Positions 9,925-18,827 are shown, counted from the stretch's first letter. The stretch: DNA of 64,000 bases from Litorilituus lipolyticus (GCF_006439335.1 NZ_SAWY01000020.1:62001-126000); one strand, 5' to 3'. Notes: a model not told the origin generated them from the letters alone. Program-made: numbers and translations.

Positions 9925-10851
9925 ATGCAAAATATATCGTTACTTAATAACCTTAATAAATTCAAACAATCACCTCCAAATTTACTACCTTCAAGCCGCT
10001 TAATTTACGGCTGTATGCGAATTGCAGGTGATAATTCTGCAGTTGATAAAGACAAAGGGTTAAAGGCTATTCAAGCAGCTATAGAGGCGGGTTATAATCA
10101 TTTTGACCATGCCGATATCTATGGAGCGGGTCAGTGTGAGCAATTATTTGGTGAATTGTTAACTCATTCTTCCCATTTAAGAGACCAGCTAATCATTACC
10201 TCAAAAGCAGGGATAAGACAATCTCCGCAGCGCTATGATTTTTCGCATGATTACTTAATACAAAGTGTTGAAGGCTCATTAAAAAGGCTAAACACTGAAT
10301 ATCTCGATATTTTTTTATTACATCGTCCTGATTACTTATTTAATGCTCAAGCACTGGCTGAGACTTTTAAGCAATTAAAGCGAGAGGGCAAGGTTAAATA
10401 TTTTGGCGTAAGTAACTTTAGCCCATCTCAAGTATCATTATTACAATCAGCACTAGATGAACCACTTATCATCAACCAAGTAGAAATAAATCTGCATAAC
10501 ATCAGCAGCTTACAAGATGGTACGTTAGATCAGTGTCAACAGCTTGGCATAACACCTGTTGCATGGTGCCCTCTAGGCGCTGTCGCTTATCCTGCTTGGG
10601 GAAATACGTTTTCAAAAGATGATGAGAAACGTATTAAAGATGAGATATCTAAACAAGCGACAAAATATGATGTTGAAGCATGGCAAATTAGTTTAGCTTG
10701 GTTATTAAAGCACCCTGCGAATATTTGTCCTATTATTGGCTCAACAACTCCAAGCCGTATTAATGCAGCCAAACAAGCGTTAACTATCGACTATAGCCAT
10801 GAAGATTGGTATCACTTATTAGAGGCTCGTAATGGTCAGCCATTACCTTAA
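9925..10851 (+). CDS. Aldo/keto reductase, YdhF-like
   Basis: A 308-residue NADPH-dependent aldo/keto reductase. The catalytic tetrad is visible: Asp and Tyr in HFDHADIYGAGQ, Lys in IITSKAGIR and His in FLLHRPD. The cofactor-binding C-terminal region reads PIIGSTTPSR. The sequence resembles E. coli YdhF (HADIYGGYQCE, FGVSNF, NQVEI, DGTLDQ blocks). It is cytosolic, with no signal peptide. It starts about 135 bp after the receptor terminator, so it is transcribed separately, and no starch operator precedes it. No strong ribosome-binding site is seen. The substrate is unknown. Confidence 0.88.
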   Translation: MQNISLLNNLNKFKQSPPNLLPSSRLIYGCMRIAGDNSAVDKDKGLKAIQAAIEAGYNHFDHADIYGAGQCEQLFGELLTHSSHLRDQLIITSKAGIRQSPQRYDFSHDYLIQSVEGSLKRLNTEYLDIFLLHRPDYLFNAQALAETFKQLKREGKVKYFGVSNFSPSQVSLLQSALDEPLIINQVEINLHNISSLQDGTLDQCQQLGITPVAWCPLGAVAYPAWGNTFSKDDEKRIKDEISKQATKYDVEAWQISLAWLLKHPANICPIIGSTTPSRINAAKQALTIDYSHEDWYHLLEARNGQPLP

Positions 10852-10887
10852 TAGCCACTTTATAAATGCTTAACCAGTATCCTAAAT

Positions 10888-10913
10888 CAATAACTTAAAA
10901 CAATAACTTAAAA
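10888..10913 (+). repeat. 13-bp tandem duplication upstream of the MBL hydrolase
   Basis: CAATAACTTAAAA occurs twice head to tail in the 90-bp gap before the next gene. It has no evident function and may be a slippage product. Confidence 0.7.
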
Positions 10914-10941
10914 CAACAACCTCAGGGTAAAAGAATACTTT

Positions 10942-12027
10942 ATGATCAGATTATGCTTACTTTTAATGATTTCAGTTTTGCTTTTAGGTTGTGCTAGCAA
11001 TCAGATCGAGAGAGTTCAACAAGAAACGTCTGTAATAAAATATTCAAAAAAATACCCTAGTGGTGATCGCTTTGACAATTTATACCCGGGCAGAAAGGAC
11101 TACCCATTAACATGCCAAGAAAACTGCTACCCTTCATCACAATATGTACTTTGTCAGAGCGAAGCTGAACAGTGCCAGTTTAATAAAGAGCAAACCCCAC
11201 CAAATCTAGAAGCTGGATTTAAAATAAGGTGGCTAGGCCATGCCAGCTTTTATATTGAAAGCCCTGATGGCAGTAGTATATTAATAGACCCTGTTAGCGG
11301 TCAGTTTGATTGGCCAGTTGATTGGGCATTTAGGCTCAGCGCTGGTTTTTTCAGAAATGAAGCAAAGTGGCCTACTATGGAAGAAATTAGCAATGTCGAT
11401 GCCGTCATGTACTCCCATATTCATTATGATCATTTTAATAAGAGTGATATTGCTGCTGTTGGTAATAATGCCGAATTTTTAGTACCGCTAGGCTTTGCTG
11501 AGCATTTTCCAAACAATGGTTATAAAATCAATGAAATGAGTTGGTACTCGGCTAAACGTATTGGCAAGCTTAATATTAAATTTGTACCTGCTCACCATTT
11601 TAGTAGTCGTATATGGGTCCCCTATCTTTATGAAGATAATGATAAAACGCTATGGGGTGGTTGGGTAGTAGAGCATCAAGGGAGAAAGATTTTCTTTGCT
11701 GGCGACACCGGCTATTCAAAACATTTTGCCGATATTCAGCAACGTTATGGCGACATGGATATATGCCTAATGCCAATAGCTTCCTATTACCATAAAGAGA
11801 ATAGCGATTGGTATCGCTATGTCCACACAACCCCCGAAGACAGCTTAATTGCAGCTCAAGAACTTAACTGTAAAGTAATGATCCCATGGGGCTATGGCAA
11901 CGCCAGTTGGAAAATGGGCGATCATAGTTCACATTCAGCCTTATTACGCTTACTACACATGTATAAAGAAATGAACTCCTCCATTCCGTTACATATTTTA
12001 AATGAAGGCGAAGAGGTTGTTTTTTGA
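10942..12027 (+). CDS. Lipoprotein metallo-beta-lactamase-fold hydrolase (NAPE-PLD-like)
   Basis: A 361-residue metal-dependent hydrolase. The signal peptide ends in lipobox LLGC (Cys17). The beta-lactamase fold begins with IRWLGHASFYIES. The metal motif HxHxDH is intact (H159, H161, D163, H164 in HIHYDH), and further ligands lie in PAHHF and FFAGDTGY. This arrangement is that of the NAPE-phospholipase D / UlaG-like branch, usually phosphodiesterases or lactonases; the substrate is unknown. Four Cys in residues 53-75 (CQENCYPS, LCQSEAEQC) may form disulfides, consistent with a periplasmic location. The stop codon lies inside an unusual hairpin with a C10 loop. Confidence 0.85.
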   Translation: MIRLCLLLMISVLLLGCASNQIERVQQETSVIKYSKKYPSGDRFDNLYPGRKDYPLTCQENCYPSSQYVLCQSEAEQCQFNKEQTPPNLEAGFKIRWLGHASFYIESPDGSSILIDPVSGQFDWPVDWAFRLSAGFFRNEAKWPTMEEISNVDAVMYSHIHYDHFNKSDIAAVGNNAEFLVPLGFAEHFPNNGYKINEMSWYSAKRIGKLNIKFVPAHHFSSRIWVPYLYEDNDKTLWGGWVVEHQGRKIFFAGDTGYSKHFADIQQRYGDMDICLMPIASYYHKENSDWYRYVHTTPEDSLIAAQELNCKVMIPWGYGNASWKMGDHSSHSALLRLLHMYKEMNSSIPLHILNEGEEVVF

Positions 12028-12045
12028 CCCCCCCCCCTCAAAAAA
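12020..12045 (+). repeat. Inverted repeat with a ten-cytosine loop at the stop codon
   Basis: Arms TTTTTTGA (12020-12027, including the TGA stop) and TCAAAAAA (12038-12045) flank exactly ten C. Such a homopolymer is unusual in this AT-rich sequence. Confidence 0.85.
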
Positions 12046-12128
12046 CAAAAAAATAGAAATACAATATACAAAAGCAACATTTCAAGTAAACGATTCTATT
12101 TATTGTGAAAAACAAAACATTTTCGTCG

Positions 12129-12177
12129 AAAAGCACTTTTGTATGACAAACAAAATTGTATACAAAAATGCTTTTTT
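12129..12177 (+). terminator. Probable terminator of the MBL hydrolase gene
   Basis: Stem of 16 positions with one mismatch (12129-12144 with 12160-12175), a 15-nt loop and a T-rich end, about 100 bp after the stop. The large loop lowers confidence. Confidence 0.65.
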
Positions 12178-12304
12178 ATTGGAAAACGGTTGAAAAGCAT
12201 GCTACAAGTTACTATTCATACTAGGATGAAAACTTATTTTTAACGCTTCAAATCTATTAGAAGGAGACAATAGAAAAAGCTTGCTGTAGAAATAGATAAT
12301 AATA

Positions 12305-14887
12305 ATGAATAATAATTTGAGTCCAGATTTAGCCCCTTATCAAGGCATAATATTGAGCTTAGTTGCTTATGCTAACCATCATAAACTTGATCATCTCATT
12401 GAAAAGTTAACACCTAAGCTAAAATCTTCTGTTCGTTTTCTAATAAAAATGGAAATAAAACGTGTCGCGAAGCCATGTAATTTAGTGATGGATTTTCGTT
12501 CAATGTTTGATAACTGCGAAGAAGTTCACCATAACGAGCAATGCCACTACCTAGATGAAATTTCAAAAACGCTATTCTTAGAAAGCGTGCAAAACAATCA
12601 GAATAATTTCTGTATTTACATGTATAACGAATTAACACAGAATGCTAAAGCACGCTATGTTGAACAGAAAAAAAATCAAACAGAACAAGAAAAGAGGCTA
12701 AACAATTCACTTAACGTTGCAGTTGCCAGCCCTATTAATTTAAGTAATCAAAACTATTTTCATGAAGATCCCAATAGCTTCCACTCAAAATGCAGAGCAT
12801 TTACTTATGATCCTTTAGGTATGTCTCTAAACGGTAAACTTGCGATAGGCAAACAAGTTGAGTTAATTGATTTAAATATTTCAAACTGCATTTTTAAGAC
12901 AACGATAGATATTACAGACATTGAAAATGATGAGTTATTTTTGTGGTTTTATGATCATGATAAAATACTAAACTTCGAGCCAGAAATCACCCTGCCCTAC
13001 AAAGTCGTTAATAAAGAATATAATAACGGTTTTTATCATTATCATCTCAAGCTATCGCAAGCTTGCGCACAAGAAATGTTAACGTTACTTACCAAGCTGC
13101 TACAGCAAAAATTCGCAGCGAACAAACCGCACCGTAAAAAACAAATTATCCCCCTTATCGACTCGGTCATGGCAAAAAGTCATGAACAATATCTTACTTC
13201 TCGAATTACCGATATCCCGTTATTATGCGCAAAATACACTTCAGGGTGGAGACCTGATAGCGGGCTTTTCACGGAATCAAATAAAGACCTTTGGCAGTTT
13301 TTTTCTGACAATGAAAACTTAGCTCCTTTTTCTAAGTTATTTAGCCATGAACACATTCAACAGGCCTTAGATAATAACGAACGGGTAAATGAATATGCTT
13401 ATATCCTCAAGCACCAGTATGCCGATAAAAATCAGTTCATCATTGTTTGGCAACACCAACTAGAAAATGATCAAAAAGCCAGAACGCTATTACAAGAAAC
13501 CATTTTAGCGGGTGAGTATCGTTACGTTCGTTTATCAATAAAGCCAGTAAACGCCGTTGATGACGCTTATTTGCCTAGTGCCGTTGCTAGTTCTACTAGC
13601 CCTGCTATGGCATTTATGAATAGACCCTTATCTCGTCCGATTCTCAATTCGTTGAAACCGATAAATTACATCGCAGTGCTCACAGATATTACAGAGCTAA
13701 ATAATACGTTAGCTATACCTGAGAAGTTAAAAGTAAAATCTAAACCATTACATGAAATTGCACCAATTAAGTGTTCTTCGCAATTTCTATTGCCACGCTT
13801 AACACGTAAATCCCAATTGAAAAAAGTAGTACTCGACCTTCATGACTCTCGAAGAGAAGAACGCTTTAGTTTAGAAATGGATATCAAAATTACACGTTGT
13901 GGAAAATCACCGTGTAAAATCAAAGGTCACACTGTAAATATTTCATCTCGTGGCTTGGCTGTTCACTTAGCACAACCTTTAACCTATAAGCCTGGGGATA
14001 TTATTTCCCTCACGCTTAAAATACCGACGAGCGTTGATAATAGCGTGAAAAATATCACTTTACGACAGCAGAAATATCAAATACTTGCTGGAAATGATAC
14101 TCAACTTAGGCTAGTCATTAGCGGCATAGAAAAACGCCATGATGGTTGTAAATTTTTACGAGAATTTATTCTTAACAATATGGATGATTTACAGCTTGCC
14201 AGCGCCCTTCCCGGTGAAATTTACGGCATGTCACAAGCCATTCGTAATATTTACGCAAAAAACCATTTGTCAGTCCCTTTCTTTATTCATCAAGATAAAC
14301 GCCAGTGGTATATTAACTCACTAGCATTAAACGCTGACACTAAGTTTCCGTCTTTATCGAGCGAACAAGCGTCAGATCAAGACATGTTAGTCAAACTCAT
14401 TAATCAAGAAAAGTTTCAAAACTATTGCTTAATTAAGCTCAATAAAATAGCAGAACAAAAAGATTTTAATGTCTTTTATATGGTGACCGTACCGCAAGTC
14501 TCGGCAAAAGAAAGCGAAAAGCTATTTTGGTTTGGTGACTTAGAACAATTACAAAAGTCAGGAAAGCTGCCTGAAGTTATGGGAAAAATTAAAGCGTTAG
14601 GCAACCCAACTATCGTAAGGGTTCAAATCTCTAAACCACAGGGTATTGCAGCAAAGGGCTTTATTGATGAGTTACATTACTTAAAGAAAATATCACCCAA
14701 TGATGCCAATGAATTAATTAGCACGATTGAACAAGTTGCAGGAATTGGAGAAGTGACCGATCACACTGAGCAAGTGCTTGAGATAGTGAACAGCTATTTT
14801 GCTAATAAAACAACACAAGATTTTGCTAATAAAACAACACAAGATTTTGCTAATAAAACAACACAAGATTTTGCTAAAGCGGGTTAA
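12305..14887 (+). CDS. Large PilZ-domain protein (putative c-di-GMP receptor)
   Basis: An 860-residue cytosolic protein. A PilZ domain at about residues 514-630 carries the c-di-GMP signature: an arginine cluster (SRREERFSL) and NISSRG about 30 residues later, then a PGDIISLTLKIP strand. The flanking regions, about 500 residues before and 220 after, match nothing I recognise and have no signal peptide or clear membrane segment. The C-terminus ends in three exact copies of the octapeptide FANKTTQD. The start is uncertain in one respect: the good ribosome-binding site AAGGAG (12261-12266) lies 38 nt before the ATG, too far to serve it, and an in-frame stop at 12293 blocks a longer protein. A link to motility or surface behaviour is typical of the family but not shown here. 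Confidence 0.8.
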   Translation: MNNNLSPDLAPYQGIILSLVAYANHHKLDHLIEKLTPKLKSSVRFLIKMEIKRVAKPCNLVMDFRSMFDNCEEVHHNEQCHYLDEISKTLFLESVQNNQNNFCIYMYNELTQNAKARYVEQKKNQTEQEKRLNNSLNVAVASPINLSNQNYFHEDPNSFHSKCRAFTYDPLGMSLNGKLAIGKQVELIDLNISNCIFKTTIDITDIENDELFLWFYDHDKILNFEPEITLPYKVVNKEYNNGFYHYHLKLSQACAQEMLTLLTKLLQQKFAANKPHRKKQIIPLIDSVMAKSHEQYLTSRITDIPLLCAKYTSGWRPDSGLFTESNKDLWQFFSDNENLAPFSKLFSHEHIQQALDNNERVNEYAYILKHQYADKNQFIIVWQHQLENDQKARTLLQETILAGEYRYVRLSIKPVNAVDDAYLPSAVASSTSPAMAFMNRPLSRPILNSLKPINYIAVLTDITELNNTLAIPEKLKVKSKPLHEIAPIKCSSQFLLPRLTRKSQLKKVVLDLHDSRREERFSLEMDIKITRCGKSPCKIKGHTVNISSRGLAVHLAQPLTYKPGDIISLTLKIPTSVDNSVKNITLRQQKYQILAGNDTQLRLVISGIEKRHDGCKFLREFILNNMDDLQLASALPGEIYGMSQAIRNIYAKNHLSVPFFIHQDKRQWYINSLALNADTKFPSLSSEQASDQDMLVKLINQEKFQNYCLIKLNKIAEQKDFNVFYMVTVPQVSAKESEKLFWFGDLEQLQKSGKLPEVMGKIKALGNPTIVRVQISKPQGIAAKGFIDELHYLKKISPNDANELISTIEQVAGIGEVTDHTEQVLEIVNSYFANKTTQDFANKTTQDFANKTTQDFAKAG
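14797..14877 (+). repeat. 24-bp tandem repeat, three copies plus partial, in the PilZ gene
   Basis: Three identical 24-bp units (14797-14820, 14821-14844, 14845-14868) and 9 bp of a fourth encode (FANKTTQD)x3. The period is a multiple of three, so copy-number change keeps the frame. Confidence 0.95.
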
Positions 14888-14910
14888 CAAAACCTTGTGT
14901 TAATTGATAG

Positions 14911-15546
14911 TTAGTTTAACGTCAGTAAATAACTGATAATATTTTTATAATCTTCAACGAAATTCTTTTGATCCAACGCTTTAGAATTAATCGCGTATTT
15001 ACCATTCACTACGAAGGCTGGTACACTTTTTACGAATCGGCCTTGTGATAGTTTGTCTTGAATTTTCTTATTACGTTTTGCTTGGCTAACCACAGCAAAG
15101 CTTTTGATACCTTTATCAAAAGTAGCGCCATCACCACCAGCAGCAATAAATAGCTTTCTTACATCTTCAATTCCATTAACCTGCTTACGATCTGTTTGTA
15201 AGTAAGCAAAGGTTTTGTTGTTGTACTGCTTTTCAATTCCAGCACGCTCAGCGAGTAACAAGCCTTTACTTAATAAGAACTGATTATCTGCCGAAGTTGC
15301 GCCCATAAAATCAACATGCGTTTTCGTTAATGGTACACCTTCTGGTAGCACTTTCTTTAAATCAGGTAAAACCGTTTCAAAGCGACGACACGCAGGGCAG
15401 TAATACGAGAAGTATTCTCTAAGCTCAGGTTTAGCTGCGCCTTTACCTGGAATAACTGAATAGTGTTTACCTTCTTCATACTTCGCAGCATTTGACATAA
15501 AAGGGACAAAAGCGATAACGAATAAAGCAATGAGTAGTTTTTTCAT
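14911..15546 (-). CDS. dsbA: Thiol:disulfide interchange protein DsbA
   Basis: A 211-residue periplasmic oxidase that introduces disulfide bonds into exported proteins. The signal peptide is MKKLLIALFV...SNA. The active site is CPAC (Cys50, Cys53) in YFSYYCPACRRFE. The cis-proline loop SVPAFVVNG and C-terminal helix are present. Length matches the family. The ATG at 15546 is preferred over an upstream in-frame ATG at 15597 because AGGA lies 6 nt before it and the signal peptide starts there. The E. coli enzyme has CPHC; His to Ala in the dipeptide would be expected to change redox potential. The gene is convergent with the PilZ gene, with only 23 bp between stops and no clear terminator. Confidence 0.93.
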   Translation of the reverse strand: MKKLLIALFVIAFVPFMSNAAKYEEGKHYSVIPGKGAAKPELREYFSYYCPACRRFETVLPDLKKVLPEGVPLTKTHVDFMGATSADNQFLLSKGLLLAERAGIEKQYNNKTFAYLQTDRKQVNGIEDVRKLFIAAGGDGATFDKGIKSFAVVSQAKRNKKIQDKLSQGRFVKSVPAFVVNGKYAINSKALDQKNFVEDYKNIISYLLTLN

Positions 15547-15654
15547 AAAAATCCTGTGTTTAAGCTTAACTAAGATATATTCAAAAAATGATATCACTAT
15601 TTGCTACCACAAGAAAACACTAGCCTACTGTACTATGTAAAAAGTTGTAACGAG

Positions 15655-16863
15655 TTAATGGCTAGTCTTGCCATATTTATCAATAATTTCTTCTCTTAAG
15701 CTTTTTAATAGTTCTAGAGTAGCATTCATATTCTCAATATAGCCTGTGGGTTCATTGACACCAGCACATACTGTTGATTTTCCCGCAAGATTATATGGAA
15801 ACCAAAAGAGGGAGTTTCCTAAAGAGTACTCACATTGCCGTTGAATATCTAATAAGGCTTGTTTATCAATAGATTGTTGATATTGAACATTCAAAACTTT
15901 AGCGAGTAAGTTTTCTGTAGCTTGTTCATTAAATATTCCCTTAACTATATTGCCCAAAATCATTTCAGATTTTTTCTCATGGTTTTCGCTTGCTTTAATT
16001 GCTTGTTGGAAAAAAGCAGAGCCAAACTGCCACTCACCTAACGCAATAAGCCCTAGATCAGGCCCTGAGTTTAGCGTCGGTAATACTGTATCTAAATTCG
16101 CAATGTTTCCATGGGTATGACTTAAGTCTGCTAAGATGATATTTACCCAACGAAGAAAGTTTTCATAGCGATAAAATGTTAAAGAATTCCCCATCCTTGT
16201 GTGAGAAGACATAAAAATCATCTTTCTAAACATAGCTTCTTGTTTAATTGCAGCTAGCGTACTTGCTAATCTATTACTTTCTGCTTTTCGCCAGATACTT
16301 AGCATTTGCATATCAAATAGCCTTGCAAGCAGAAAGTAATCACCCATGACACCATAGCTCGTATTTTCAGGAATAATTTCAAACCAAGCAGTAAGTGCAG
16401 ACATTGTTTCATAACGCTTTTGCAGTAACTTAGTACCATCAAGCAGAACATCAATTTCTTGTTTTTTAGCGATTAAACTTTCTCGACATTCCTTTCGATC
16501 AAAGCCCAAGTTTTTACAGTCAGAAATAATATTGTAATGAGAGCTCTCTAATAAATTAATATCAGCTAAAACGCTGTTATATATCTCATGTTTAGGATCT
16601 TTACTTAAAAGCGCAGTATTTTTTATACCTTCAACAAGAACATCTGCACCTTCAGGGGCTTCTATTCCCATAAGATAAATAAAAGCATTATCTTTATCAG
16701 CTACGTTCGCTAATTGTTCAAGTTTTTGTTCAAACTCAATAGCAAGGGGGGATTTGTCTTCATCAACGATGTTGATAATAACCAGCAATAAATAGAGTGA
16801 TAGTGGTAAGCCAAGTAAGAGAAATGCGAACCATTGAAATGATGTATTTAGAGCCCGTTTCAC
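15655..16863 (-). CDS. Unknown membrane-anchored protein
   Basis: A 402-residue protein I do not recognise. One strong membrane segment at about residues 11-34 follows MKRALNTSFQ, so the rest (mostly helical) probably lies in the periplasm. Cys residues at CKNLGFDRKEC and near the C-terminus (QCEYSLG, TVCAG) could form disulfides, and dsbA lies just downstream, though most likely by coincidence. The start is GTG at 16863 with AAGGA 8 nt upstream. That ribosome-binding site is inside a long hairpin (16871-16907), so translation may be controlled. The gene follows the alpha-amylase with an 84-bp gap and may be read from the same transcript. Confidence 0.75.
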   Translation of the reverse strand: MKRALNTSFQWFAFLLLGLPLSLYLLLVIINIVDEDKSPLAIEFEQKLEQLANVADKDNAFIYLMGIEAPEGADVLVEGIKNTALLSKDPKHEIYNSVLADINLLESSHYNIISDCKNLGFDRKECRESLIAKKQEIDVLLDGTKLLQKRYETMSALTAWFEIIPENTSYGVMGDYFLLARLFDMQMLSIWRKAESNRLASTLAAIKQEAMFRKMIFMSSHTRMGNSLTFYRYENFLRWVNIILADLSHTHGNIANLDTVLPTLNSGPDLGLIALGEWQFGSAFFQQAIKASENHEKKSEMILGNIVKGIFNEQATENLLAKVLNVQYQQSIDKQALLDIQRQCEYSLGNSLFWFPYNLAGKSTVCAGVNEPTGYIENMNATLELLKSLREEIIDKYGKTSH

Positions 16864-16870
16864 AAAGAAT

Positions 16871-16907
16871 ATCCTTATATACTAATACGTTATTAGCATA
16901 TAAGGAT
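16871..16907 (-). promoter_or_regulatory. Hairpin sequestering the ribosome-binding site of the 402-aa gene
   Basis: Arms 16871-16887 and 16891-16907 pair at 16 of 17 positions around a 3-nt loop. On the minus strand the 3' arm ends in AAGGAT, the ribosome-binding site of the GTG start at 16863; the 5' arm begins with its complement ATCCTT. No T-tract follows, so a terminator is less likely. Confidence 0.7.
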
Positions 16908-16947
16908 TCATGTCTTGTGTACAGGTATTTGCGCTAAAGGTTATGCA

Positions 16948-18741
16948 TTACTTCGTGTTGAAGATAGCAAAGCTTAAGGGGGCAATTGAAATAGTATTTC
17001 CTTGCAATTTAGTATCTGCATTGGCAGCATGCATTAAGCTAAGTGGCAATGCTTTTAAACTATTAGCATTCAAAGACAACTGTTGTATTTTTGTGTCGGT
17101 ATTAAAAGCAATAACCAGCTTTTGCCCTTGGTATGCTCTACTAATTACAAATAACCCAGGTGTCTTTTGAGCATACAAGGTCTCTTGCTGACCAAAACGT
17201 AATGCAGGATTTTGCTGATATAACTGAGTTAATTCAACAACCTGCTGGTAAAATGGATGATTAGCATCAAAATTATCATCAGCCGTAGTGCGCTTAGTAG
17301 CTAGTAAATAATCCTCATTATAACTAGTCACTTTTGAAGGCATCATGTCTTGTCGCGACGCTTGGTCACCACCATAACCTATAAAACCTTGCTCATCACC
17401 GTAGTAAATGACAGGCACACCGCGAGCAAAGAATACAATGGCATTGGCTAACATATTTCTTTGAATTTGGGCTTGTTCGCTATAGTTAAATTCACTGCGT
17501 CTAACAAAATGAGCAAATCGCCCCATGTCATGATTACCCGTGAAATTTACGAGCTGATTTGCATCGGTTTGACTATTACGATAAAGATGATCTTTAGCAA
17601 AAAGTTTGGCTAACTCATCAGTACCTTGTTGTTTCACTAAGGTTTTTTCTAAGGTACTTTGTAAGGCAAAATCAAGGACAGAAGGCAGCTTAGCTTCAGT
17701 GGTATATTTACTTAGTGCTTCAGGTTCAAAACTATATACTTCACCGAACATAAAGAAGTTTTCTATGCCTTGCTTTTGCGCATGAGACATAAGTGCAGGT
17801 GAAAATGCTTGCCAAAACTCCATATTCACGTGCTTCACGGTATCAATACGAAATCCGTCTGGCTTAAATTCGTCAATAATATCTTGATAAATTTTAATCA
17901 TACCCTTAACAACATGGTCGCTATTGGTATCAACATCATCTAAACCGGAAAAGTCACCTCTAAGCGCACTTTCGCCCTGCCAAAATGAGTCACCTTGGTT
18001 ATGGTAAGCTTTAATGTCATTTAACCAATCGGGTGTTTTAACATTTTCATTACCAGCAGGAATTAACGGGGTATAACTATCACCTTTTGCCACTTGTGCC
18101 ATAGATTTAAAAGGGCAACTATCCCCTTCTACTAGCCAACCTAAGCCATCTTTGCCATGGCATTCTTCGTATTTAATTACATCAGCGGTATGGTTGGTGA
18201 TGATGTCAAAAAACACTTTCATATTGCGTTGATGTGCCTGATCGATAAAGTGCTTTAATTCTGCATTAGTACCTAAATGCGGATCAATTTCAGTAAAGTC
18301 TAAAATCCAATAACCATGATAGCCAGAGCTTCCTGTTTGCATGGCTTGATTTCGTAAAACAGGAGTTAACCAAATAGCTGTAATACCCATGTTATCTAGG
18401 TAATCAAGTTTTTCTGTTAAACCCGCTAAATCCCCGCCATGGTACATACCTTTGTTGGTAACATCTAAACCGCCATGAGATAAAGCACGTTTTGCATCTG
18501 TGGCTTTTGCTCCTAAATCATTTGATTTATCAGCATTATGAAAACGATCAGGTAAAACAAAGTAAAACACTTCATCTTGAAATGCACGCTGCTGATAAGG
18601 TGCAAGATGCTTGGCTTTGGCAATATAGTGTTTATTCGTATTTTGATTAACCTCTTTATGAGCGTAAGCACTAGGGGCTCCCGCCAAAATAGTGGTCAAT
18701 AATGAGGATAACAATAAAGTATATTTGCTGAGTTTTTTCAT
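16948..18741 (-). CDS. Secreted/periplasmic alpha-amylase, GH13
   Basis: A 597-residue enzyme of the alpha-amylase family that should cut internal alpha-1,4 links of starch or maltodextrins. A Sec signal peptide ends near AYA-HKE (residues 25-28), with no lipobox. GH13 regions are all present: DIITNHT, GFRIDTVKH (nucleophile D300), FMFGEVY (acid E334) and FTGNHDMGRF (D405). N-terminal YFVLPDRF and MYHGGDLAG resemble the cyclomaltodextrinase / outer-membrane amylase branch. A short beta domain follows the barrel. The gene lies downstream of the GH13 alpha-glucosidase, with a terminator in the 86-bp gap and no operator of its own, so expression may rely on readthrough or a weak local promoter. 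Confidence 0.92.
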   Translation of the reverse strand: MKKLSKYTLLLSSLLTTILAGAPSAYAHKEVNQNTNKHYIAKAKHLAPYQQRAFQDEVFYFVLPDRFHNADKSNDLGAKATDAKRALSHGGLDVTNKGMYHGGDLAGLTEKLDYLDNMGITAIWLTPVLRNQAMQTGSSGYHGYWILDFTEIDPHLGTNAELKHFIDQAHQRNMKVFFDIITNHTADVIKYEECHGKDGLGWLVEGDSCPFKSMAQVAKGDSYTPLIPAGNENVKTPDWLNDIKAYHNQGDSFWQGESALRGDFSGLDDVDTNSDHVVKGMIKIYQDIIDEFKPDGFRIDTVKHVNMEFWQAFSPALMSHAQKQGIENFFMFGEVYSFEPEALSKYTTEAKLPSVLDFALQSTLEKTLVKQQGTDELAKLFAKDHLYRNSQTDANQLVNFTGNHDMGRFAHFVRRSEFNYSEQAQIQRNMLANAIVFFARGVPVIYYGDEQGFIGYGGDQASRQDMMPSKVTSYNEDYLLATKRTTADDNFDANHPFYQQVVELTQLYQQNPALRFGQQETLYAQKTPGLFVISRAYQGQKLVIAFNTDTKIQQLSLNANSLKALPLSLMHAANADTKLQGNTISIAPLSFAIFNTK

Positions 18742-18782
18742 TTTTATTATGCTCTATTCAAGGTGTTCATGTTAACCAATAG

Positions 18783-18818
18783 AAAAAACACCTCAATGAT
18801 TTATTTCATTGAGGTGTT
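18783..18818 (-). terminator. Terminator between alpha-glucosidase and alpha-amylase genes
   Basis: A 13-bp perfect stem (18787-18799 with 18806-18818, loop of 6) followed on the minus strand by T residues, 10 bp after the glucosidase stop. It should reduce readthrough into the amylase gene. Confidence 0.88.
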
Positions 18819-18827
18819 CAAAAAGCG

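Noticed and set aside
12002..12193. 63-residue plus-strand ORF overlapping the end of the MBL gene
   Set aside because: It runs through the C10 tract and the terminator hairpin, has low-complexity Lys/Asn composition and no ribosome-binding site; its Pro run is simply the C tract translated.
10942..16863. Unrelated gene block inside the starch locus as a mobile island
   Set aside because: No integrase, transposase, tRNA or flanking repeats, and base composition looks like the surroundings; a simple insertion of housekeeping-type genes or normal gene order is enough.
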